Source of the DNA: Brachybacterium sp036311905
Lineage (GTDB): Bacteria; Actinomycetota; Actinomycetes; Actinomycetales; Dermabacteraceae
NCBI RefSeq assembly: GCF_036311905.1
Contig: NZ_JAZDCH010000026.1
Span: 62,001-126,000, forward strand
Length of the DNA stretch: 64,000 nt
Reading direction: 5' to 3'
Shown here: piece after piece, positions 58,422 through 64,000 of the stretch
How positions within the stretch are numbered: the stretch's first letter is position 1
Layout: each line of letters starts with the position of its first letter
The notes under the pieces: generated by a model
The model's input: only the letters and a program-made list of their open reading frames with translations
The model's database searches: none
Told to the model about the DNA's origin: nothing
Program-made: the position numbers and the translations under genes

Positions 58422-60374
58422 TCAGACCCGCTCGGGGTCCGGCAGCACCGCCGGCAGCAGCACCAGCCACACGCCGAGCATCGCCGCGACCAGCACCGGC
58501 CCGGTGTCGTTGACGGCGTAGCCGACCCACGCGCCGACCACGAGCGCGATCCGCACCCGGTGGGCGACGGGGTGCGCCGCATCGAGCGCCGCGAGCCGCC
58601 GCCAGCGGATCCGGCCCGGCAGCAGGATCGCGACCGAGGCGAGGACCGCGAGCACCAGGACCACGGCGAGCGCCCAGTAGCCGGTCGCCATCGCCACGTT
58701 CTGCGCCAGCTTGCGCACGACCACGGAGACCAGCTCACCGCTCAGCAGCTCGTCGATGAAACGCCCCAGGTGGGTGCGGTCCTCCGGGGGCCGCAGCCAG
58801 TCCAGGAAGGACACGCTGAGCACCGCCGCCGCCCCGCCCGCGCCGAGCGCCAGCACGTGCCACACCCGCAGCCGGATCCCGGAGACCAGCAGCGCCAGCA
58901 GCCCGAAGGCCGGGATGGTCGCGAGGCCCGAGCCGAAGTCCGCGCCCATCGAGGGGGCGACGCACACGGCGGCCGTCACCAGCCCGACGCCGACGGTCCA
59001 CAGCACGCGCGCCCGCGGCGAGCGCACCACCGTGAACAGGCACAGCAGCGCCATCAGCGCCGCGGCGAGCACGAGGCCGAAGAGGTGGTTGGACAGCCCG
59101 TAGAAGCGCCCGCCGGAGATCGGTTGCGCCCCGAGCGGGGAGGAGAGCTGCAGGCGCGACCCGGTCGCCGACTCGAGCAGCACGATCCCCGCGATGAGCG
59201 CCGCGGAGACTCCCGCCGGTCCGAAGCGGCTGCGCCGCCAGGGCCCGCCGAGCACGAGCACGGACAGCAGCGCGCACCCGCCCCAGACCACGCCGGCGAG
59301 GGCGAGGGTGGGGTGCTCGGCCCGCCACCACGGGACCAGGGAGGCGCACAGCCCGACGGGCAGGGCGAGCGGGGCGATGGCAGCGAGCGCGCGGCCGGCG
59401 GCGGCGAGCCGCGGGCGCCGTGCAAGCGCCGGGACCAGCACGATCACGAGGCCGACGACGCCGAGGGCGAGCCAGGAGCCGAGCGCGGGGAGGGTCGCGG
59501 CATCGACGAGTCGCCCCGCCTCGGAGCGGTCCCAGGCCAGCTGCTGCGGATCGGCGTGGTCCGCGCCGCGGAACGGCTGCCCGGGGATCAGCCCCTCGGG
59601 GCTCGCCCCGTGCGAGTCGAGGATCGTGGCGAGCACGTCGGTGAGCACGACGACTCCGGTCTGCTTGGTCGCGCCGCTGGTCAGGGCCTGTCCGGTCAGT
59701 CCCGTGTCCATCGCGACCTGCAGGCCGACGGTGCGGGAGGCGACCGCTCCGGTGCGCTCGACCTCCTCCGGATGCGCAGGGTCGGTCGCCGCGACGGAGA
59801 CGAGGAGGGTGCGGGGGAGGTCCGCCGCCGCACAGCCGCCGAGGTCCTCGAGCGCCGCGGCAACCGTGCCGTCGAGCGCGGTGAGGGCCTCCGCGCGGGC
59901 GGGGTCGTCGTGGTCGGGGATCGACGGGGCGAGCAGCTCGACGAGGTCGCCGTCCGCGAGGGCGCCCGCGACGGCGGCGGGGTCGTCCGTGGAGGTCACG
60001 TCGACCGGGAGCTGCTGCCACTGGTCCGTCGGCGGGGTGGGGATGCCGCTCGTGCGCGGGGCCTCCTCGGCGAGGCCCCGGTAGCCGGTGCGCAGCGTCT
60101 CGAGCCCCTGCCGCTTGGTGGAGACGACGGTGGTGGAGGTGGTGTTCATCGCGCCGACGCCCGCGCGGTCCGCCAGGCACTGCAGCGTCGGCGTTCTCTC
60201 GGCGTCGATGTCCTCCCAGGTCAGACCTGCGGTCGCGATCACCAGGCGCACGGGTGCGTCGGTCGTCTCCGGGGCGTCGGCGCGAGCGGCGGCGGAGGAG
60301 GGGACGAGCAGCAGCGCACCGAGCAGCGCGAGCAGCACGGCGCGGAGGACGTGGGGGAACGGGCGAGCGGGCAC
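58422..60374 (-). CDS. Large membrane protein with alkaline-phosphatase-like extracytoplasmic half
   Basis: 650 residues. A signal peptide (~8-32) leads into a ~270-residue extracytoplasmic region with RLVIATAGLTWEDIDAERTPTLQCLADRAGVGAMN, which resembles the start of alkaline-phosphatase-superfamily proteins without their clear metal ligands. About ten to eleven helices follow (~300-645). A distinctive PISGGRFYGLSNHLFGL motif lies between helices near residue 420. I do not know its function. The GTG start at 60374 follows TAGCAT by 6 nt. It ends directly against the convergent GT2 gene. Confidence 0.7.
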   Translation of the reverse strand: MPARPFPHVLRAVLLALLGALLLVPSSAAARADAPETTDAPVRLVIATAGLTWEDIDAERTPTLQCLADRAGVGAMNTTSTTVVSTKRQGLETLRTGYRGLAEEAPRTSGIPTPPTDQWQQLPVDVTSTDDPAAVAGALADGDLVELLAPSIPDHDDPARAEALTALDGTVAAALEDLGGCAAADLPRTLLVSVAATDPAHPEEVERTGAVASRTVGLQVAMDTGLTGQALTSGATKQTGVVVLTDVLATILDSHGASPEGLIPGQPFRGADHADPQQLAWDRSEAGRLVDAATLPALGSWLALGVVGLVIVLVPALARRPRLAAAGRALAAIAPLALPVGLCASLVPWWRAEHPTLALAGVVWGGCALLSVLVLGGPWRRSRFGPAGVSAALIAGIVLLESATGSRLQLSSPLGAQPISGGRFYGLSNHLFGLVLAAALMALLCLFTVVRSPRARVLWTVGVGLVTAAVCVAPSMGADFGSGLATIPAFGLLALLVSGIRLRVWHVLALGAGGAAAVLSVSFLDWLRPPEDRTHLGRFIDELLSGELVSVVVRKLAQNVAMATGYWALAVVLVLAVLASVAILLPGRIRWRRLAALDAAHPVAHRVRIALVVGAWVGYAVNDTGPVLVAAMLGVWLVLLPAVLPDPERV

Positions 60375-60380
60375 GTCCCG

Positions 60381-60386
60381 ATGCTA
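60381..60386 (-). promoter_or_regulatory. -10 box, leaderless promoter of large membrane protein
   Basis: TAGCAT on the minus strand, 6 nt before GTG 60374, with no ribosome binding site. Confidence 0.6.
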
Positions 60387-60417
60387 CGGGGCGGGTCATG
60401 CGGCAGCGGTGGAGAAG

Positions 60418-60439
60418 TTGTGTCGGGGTCTTGACACAA
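60418..60439. promoter_or_regulatory. TTGTGTC/GACACAA inverted repeat, candidate GntR operator
   Basis: TTGTGTC and GACACAA arms are separated by 8 bp. The right arm overlaps a TTGACA -35 element (60431-60436). A further TTGTGTC at 60457-60463, with a loose partner GTACAAA at 60473-60479, overlaps the -10 region. The YtrA-type GntR in the operon is the obvious binder. Confidence 0.6.
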
Positions 60440-60460
60440 GTGTGGGGACCGGCGCATTGT
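60431..60460 (+). promoter_or_regulatory. Promoter of membrane protein/GntR operon
   Basis: TTGACA (60431-60436), 18-bp spacer, CATTGT (60455-60460). It is one of the few classic -35 elements in the window and is covered by the inverted repeats. Confidence 0.5.
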
Positions 60461-60523
60461 GTCATCACGTCGGTACAAATCGGCGTCGTCGGGCATCGCC
60501 GCCCGTTCCTCACGGAGGTCCTC

Positions 60524-61441
60524 ATGGTCGTCGGCCCGCTCCTGCCCCTGATGATGCTGGTCGCGCTGCCCGTCGTGCTCATCGCGCTCCTGCTCGCACG
60601 CGCTCTCGGCGCCGAGCGCACGGGCCTGCACCGCGGCGCGCTCGCCGCCCGCTGGGTGGGCCTCCTGCTCGGCATGGTCGTGATGATGCTGGTCATCGTC
60701 GCCGCCGCGTCGGGGCGGTCGGCCGACGCAGGGTCCCTCGCCGCGCTCGGACCCGCGGCGGGCGGCATCGTGCTCCTCCTCGCGATCGCGGCCGGCGAGC
60801 TCACCCTCCCCGCCCCGCAGGTCGCGGTGCGCCGGGCCTCCCTGCGCCGACGCACCCTGGGCACCCTCCTCCCACGGGCCGCCGCGGTGCTCGTCGCCCT
60901 CACGCTCGCCGTCCTCGCCCTCGTGGCCCTCACCGGGCTGCTGCTCGCGGCCGACGGGTCCACGTTCGCGATCGAGGCCCCGCCGTCGGGCGACGACCTC
61001 GGCCACGGCGTGGCCTACGGCCCCTTCCCGGGCGGCGACTACACCGTGACGATCGCCGCGGGGATGCTGATCCTGGTGCTCGTCGCCGGTGGAGCGCTCG
61101 CGCTGATCCTCCGTCGCCGGCCGAGCGACGACGCGCACGACCTGCTGCTGCGCCGCCGCTCCGCGACCTCCGTGGCCGGGGCCGTGGTCCTCGCCGCGGC
61201 TGCCTGCACGGTGCCGGTCGCGCTCGCGCTCCTGCGTCCGCTGCTGCTGGTGCGCGGCGAATACGCGATCACCGCGGGGATGCAGGCCGGCACCTGGATC
61301 GCCGCGAGTGGGATCGTCGTGGGCCTGCTCGCCCTCCCGCTCGGCCTCGCGATGGTGATGGTCCCGGAGGTCCTCGCCCGCTCGGGGCCGCGGGCTCGAG
61401 CATCGGCTGCGACCGTCGCGGTCGAGGGGGTCGCGGGATGA
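60524..61441 (+). CDS. Multi-pass membrane protein of GntR operon
   Basis: 305 residues with about seven hydrophobic helices and an exposed loop around 145-170. No domain recognised. GGAGG lies just before the ATG at 60524; longer in-frame extensions run through the operator region and are not protein-like. Its stop overlaps the GntR start (ATGA). YtrA-type GntR regulators usually control the membrane or ABC proteins beside them, so this is the likely target. Confidence 0.65.
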   Translation: MVVGPLLPLMMLVALPVVLIALLLARALGAERTGLHRGALAARWVGLLLGMVVMMLVIVAAASGRSADAGSLAALGPAAGGIVLLLAIAAGELTLPAPQVAVRRASLRRRTLGTLLPRAAAVLVALTLAVLALVALTGLLLAADGSTFAIEAPPSGDDLGHGVAYGPFPGGDYTVTIAAGMLILVLVAGGALALILRRRPSDDAHDLLLRRRSATSVAGAVVLAAAACTVPVALALLRPLLLVRGEYAITAGMQAGTWIAASGIVVGLLALPLGLAMVMVPEVLARSGPRARASAATVAVEGVAG

Positions 61442-61851
61442 CCCATATCGTGGTCGACATGGACAATCCCACCCCGCCCTACGAGCAGGTCCGTCGCGAG
61501 ATCCTCGAGCAGATCCGCGGGGGAGAGCTGCGCCCCGGCGACCGCCTCCCCGCGATCCGCGTCCTCGCCGGCGACCTCGGCCTCGCCGCCGGCACCGTCG
61601 CCCGCGCCTACAAGGAGCTCGAGGAGGCCGGTATCGTCAGCACCCGCCGCGGCGCGGGCACCACCGTCGCCGCGGGGGCGGAGAACGAGGCCCGCCGGCA
61701 GCTCGGCGCGCTGCGCCTCCCGGCGGCCGGCGCGGCGGATCCGACCCTCGTGGAGCTGCTGACCGCGCCGCTCGAGGAGGCCCGCGCACGCGGGGCCGAC
61801 GACGCCGCGATCCTCGCCGCCGTACGGGCGGTGCTGGCCCACCGACGGTGA
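61438..61851 (+). CDS. GntR-family regulator, YtrA subfamily
   Basis: 137 residues. The N-terminal winged helix has PPYEQVRREILEQIRGGELRPGDRLPAIRVLAGDLGLAAGTVARAYKELEEAGIVSTRRGAGTTV-type order: the short YtrA form, with no large ligand domain, only ~60 residues of helical dimerisation tail. It probably represses its own operon through the repeats at 60418-60479. Start and stop both overlap neighbours by 4 nt. Confidence 0.88.
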   Translation: MTHIVVDMDNPTPPYEQVRREILEQIRGGELRPGDRLPAIRVLAGDLGLAAGTVARAYKELEEAGIVSTRRGAGTTVAAGAENEARRQLGALRLPAAGAADPTLVELLTAPLEEARARGADDAAILAAVRAVLAHRR

Positions 61852-62369
61852 GGATCCGCCTCGAGCCCCTCGGCCCGCAGCACGGACCGGAGATCCTCGC
61901 CGGTCAGGACGAGGCGCTGGCCCTCGAGATCATCGGGCGGCCCTGGACCGCCGCCTCGCTCGAGCAGTTCCTGGCCCGGTGCGCGCGCTGGCGGGCCGAC
62001 GGGCCGCTCCGCGAGCTCGCCGCGCTCGAGGAGGGCAGCGGCCGGCTGCTCGGCGGGGGAGGGCTGAACCGCCTCGCGCCAGGACTCGGACCGGGCCAGG
62101 TGGCGCTGACCTACTGGCTGTTCGCAGAGGCCCGGGGAAGCGGTCTCGGCGCGCCTCTGGCGGCGGCACTGGCCGACCGGGCGCGGGACCTGCCTGCAAG
62201 GCGCGGGACGGCGACGTCCGAGGCCGTGCTCCTGATCGCCCCGGACAACACCGCCTCGCAGACCGTCGCCCGCACTCTCGGCGCCCGGCCGACGGGCGAG
62301 CTCGTCCCGCACCCCGCGGGCGGCACCCGTCGGGCGCAGCGCTGGGTGCTGGATCTGCGGGAGAGCTGA
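61848..62369 (+). CDS. GNAT-family N-acetyltransferase (RimJ/RimL-like)
   Basis: 173 residues. YWLFAEARGSGLGAPLAAALADRA is motif A, followed by LIAPDNTASQTVARTLGARPTG. The layout resembles the RimJ/RimL group. It overlaps the GntR stop (GTGA). Substrate unknown. A GAGCTGACCTCGGTCAGC hairpin just after its stop (about 62363-62380) may end the operon. Confidence 0.8.
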   Translation: MRIRLEPLGPQHGPEILAGQDEALALEIIGRPWTAASLEQFLARCARWRADGPLRELAALEEGSGRLLGGGGLNRLAPGLGPGQVALTYWLFAEARGSGLGAPLAAALADRARDLPARRGTATSEAVLLIAPDNTASQTVARTLGARPTGELVPHPAGGTRRAQRWVLDLRES

Positions 62370-62394
62370 CCTCGGTCAGCGCTTCGACCGTTCC

Positions 62395-62417
62395 TCCACA
62401 TCGCCTCCGGATCCACA
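62395..62417 (+). promoter_or_regulatory. TCCACA motifs upstream of second DUF222 gene
   Basis: Two TCCACA copies (62395-62400 and 62412-62417), about 120-140 bp before the start. They have the same orientation and similar distance as those upstream of the DUF222 gene at 7363-8949. The rest of the gap to 62537 shows nothing else recognisable. Confidence 0.35.
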
Positions 62418-62537
62418 TCTCCCGTCGGTCCGTGGCGGTCGGGCGCTTCGAATGTCAGGGTGGGTCCGTAGGGTGATGACCAGACGGAACACCCAGCACG
62501 GCGGCATCGACGACGAGTCCACGAGGAGGTGGGGGCG

Positions 62538-64000
62538 ATGACCACGACGGACCACCGCTCCGTGCCGTCCCCCGCCTCTGCGCTGTCCTCGCGCAGCTCG
62601 TCGGCCCGACCGTCGGCCTTCCGCGCTCCCGCCTCACGCGGCCCTGTGCCGCGCACCGCCACGGCCCCTCCCCGTGCCCGCGTGCGGGCACGTGCACGGC
62701 TCACCGAGGACACCCTCCTGCGCCGTGGCGGCGTCGAGCCCGGCGCCGACGCTCGCACCATCGCGCGCCTGCTCGAGGAGGAGCGAGAGGACTCCCGGCG
62801 CCACGCGCGCCGGCTCGCCGACCTCGCCCCCTTCTGGATCGACCACGAGGACCCCGACCTCGACGACGACCGCGAGGAGCGCAGCCTCGCCGTCGCGATC
62901 GCGACCCGCACCACCACCGCGATCGCCTCCTATCGGATCGCGGACGCGCACACCGCCGTGACCGAGATGCCCGCGACCTTCGAACGACTCACCGCCGGGG
63001 ACATGCCCGTTGAATGGCACACGCGCATGCTGAAGGCGGTCCGCGACCTCACCGCCGTCCAGCGCGCCCAGGTCGACGAGATCGTCGCCTCCTGGGATCT
63101 CGCCTCCGTGCCTGCGGACCGCTTCCGTGACGAGCTGCGCCAGTTGCGCTCCTGGTTCGACCGCGAGATGAGCGCCCCGCGGCCCGAGTCGCTGCGCGAC
63201 GTGTCCCTCGAGAACTCCCTGCACGACGACGGCACCGCCTGCCTGCGCATCACCGGCCCGATCCCCGAGATCCTCGACCTCGCCCGGCGCCTGGACCGCT
63301 CCGCGAAGACCGTCCAGGCCCGGCAGCGCCGCGCCCTCGAGCAGGGCGAGCCGATCCCCTTCGACCTCGACGGGGACGTGGCCCGCGACGGGAAGGCCAT
63401 GAGCCAGGCGGCGCTGCGCTACGCGATCCTCCTGCGCACCCAGCTCGACACCGGCGGGGTCGAGATCCCCGCGCCGCGGCACCGCGTGAACGTCGTCGTC
63501 CCCGTGCTCACCCTGATGGGCCTCAGCGACACTCCGGCCCTGTACGACGGGATCCACCCGCTGCCTGCACAGATGGCCCGCGACCTCGCCGCCGCCGAGC
63601 CCGTCTGGCACCGCGTCTTCGCCGACGCCGCGGACGGCGGATTCCTCCCGCTGCCCGCCGAGCGCTACCGCCCCTCCGCCGAGCAGGTGGAGCACCTGCG
63701 GCTCCTGCACCCGCGCTGCGCCGCCCCCTGTTGCACGCACACCACCACCGACGACGCCGAGAACGACCACATCGAGGAGTTCGACCACGCCGATCCGGCC
63801 CGCGGCGGACCGACCAGCCTCCACAACCTCCACCGCCTCGACTGGAGGCACCACGATCTGAAGACCGCCGGGCGCATCGATCCCGTGCGGGAGCCCGACG
63901 GCGCCACCACCTGGACGGTCGGCTCCCCGGCCCTGATCACCACCCGCGTCGCACCCCGCGGTGACCTCGCCGCGCCCCATCACGCCAAGGCGCTCATGGA
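62538..64000 (+). CDS. DUF222/HNH protein, 3' end outside window
   Basis: About 487 residues visible, open to the edge. A disordered Ser/Pro/Arg-rich N-terminus (1-55) leads into the DUF222 helical region and a C-terminal HNH-like motif (NDHIEEFDHADPARGG...LHNLHRLDWRHHDLKT). The HNH block is nearly identical in layout to the copy at 7363-8949. One zinc cysteine of the second pair is replaced: CRTHH there, DWRHH here. The first pair CAAPCC is kept. Nuclease activity is therefore less certain. The ATG at 62538 follows GAGGAGGTGGGGG. Confidence 0.78.
   Translation, partial: MTTTDHRSVPSPASALSSRSSSARPSAFRAPASRGPVPRTATAPPRARVRARARLTEDTLLRRGGVEPGADARTIARLLEEEREDSRRHARRLADLAPFWIDHEDPDLDDDREERSLAVAIATRTTTAIASYRIADAHTAVTEMPATFERLTAGDMPVEWHTRMLKAVRDLTAVQRAQVDEIVASWDLASVPADRFRDELRQLRSWFDREMSAPRPESLRDVSLENSLHDDGTACLRITGPIPEILDLARRLDRSAKTVQARQRRALEQGEPIPFDLDGDVARDGKAMSQAALRYAILLRTQLDTGGVEIPAPRHRVNVVVPVLTLMGLSDTPALYDGIHPLPAQMARDLAAAEPVWHRVFADAADGGFLPLPAERYRPSAEQVEHLRLLHPRCAAPCCTHTTTDDAENDHIEEFDHADPARGGPTSLHNLHRLDWRHHDLKTAGRIDPVREPDGATTWTVGSPALITTRVAPRGDLAAPHHAKALM

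Overview
This is a very GC-rich (roughly 70-75% by eye), densely packed chromosomal window from an actinobacterium. Short operons with 4-base start/stop overlaps (ATGA or GTGA), frequent GTG starts, Tat-type secretion signals, an LAxTG sortase signal, DUF222/HNH genes, a DUF5926 protein and many apparently leaderless promoters all fit Micrococcales. A Brachybacterium-like organism (Dermabacteraceae) is my best guess, but that is inference. No rRNA, tRNA, CRISPR array, transposase, integrase or phage gene was seen.

Layout. 1-10 kb, mostly minus strand: a DoxX-family membrane protein, a 5'-truncated sulfatase pseudogene abutting an SPFH/band-7 gene, a PfkB kinase-glutathione peroxidase pair, a 2,4-dienoyl-CoA reductase-type flavoprotein, a DUF222/HNH protein and a MerR-PP2C fusion. 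10-16 kb: a plus-strand operon (double GNAT, SRPBCC, YdcF-like, DUF1992-like), a RIO kinase and a Tat-exported GxGYxYP protein. 16-24 kb: an amidohydrolase divergent from an ABC-2 exporter/DesKR-like two-component operon, with a perfect 16-bp palindrome between them; then a BASS transporter and an ABC exporter. 24-31 kb: an ArsR regulator, a three-gene SPFH/zinc-ribbon/small-membrane-protein operon, a secreted endonuclease/phosphatase-like protein, a rhodanese, a membrane alpha/beta hydrolase and a 2-hydroxyacid dehydrogenase. 31-42 kb: a BCCT transporter, a nucleosidase, an alpha/beta hydrolase fold lacking its catalytic triad, YhhN, argS, YccF, a flavin reductase-like protein, a 12-TM-like protein and a uracil/xanthine permease. 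42-46 kb: a siderophore ABC uptake operon (ATPase, lipoprotein, fused double permease) with a DtxR/IdeR-like box on its promoter. 46-55 kb: a 2101-residue cell-wall-anchored amylopullulanase surrounded by gene debris (an ornithine cyclodeaminase C-terminus, a DinB/DUF664 pseudogene, a second FecCD permease C-terminus, GC-rich tandem repeats). 54-64 kb: glutaminase, GNAT, DUF5926, a GT2 with an unusual C-terminal triple repeat, a large membrane protein, a YtrA-type GntR operon, and a second DUF222/HNH gene running off the window.

Working together. Iron uptake (42-46 kb) is probably repressed by a DtxR/IdeR protein. Alpha-glucan breakdown at the cell surface is probably controlled by a MalR/LacI-type repressor through two TGCAAG-type operators. 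The 17.5-21 kb block looks like a self-contained envelope or antibiotic stress module. The strongest system-level signals are at least 15 genes whose start codon lies 6-8 nt after a TANNNT box (leaderless transcription), a MerR-phosphatase fusion with its own internal ribosome binding site, a pseudoenzyme esterase, and a local gene graveyard around the amylopullulanase.
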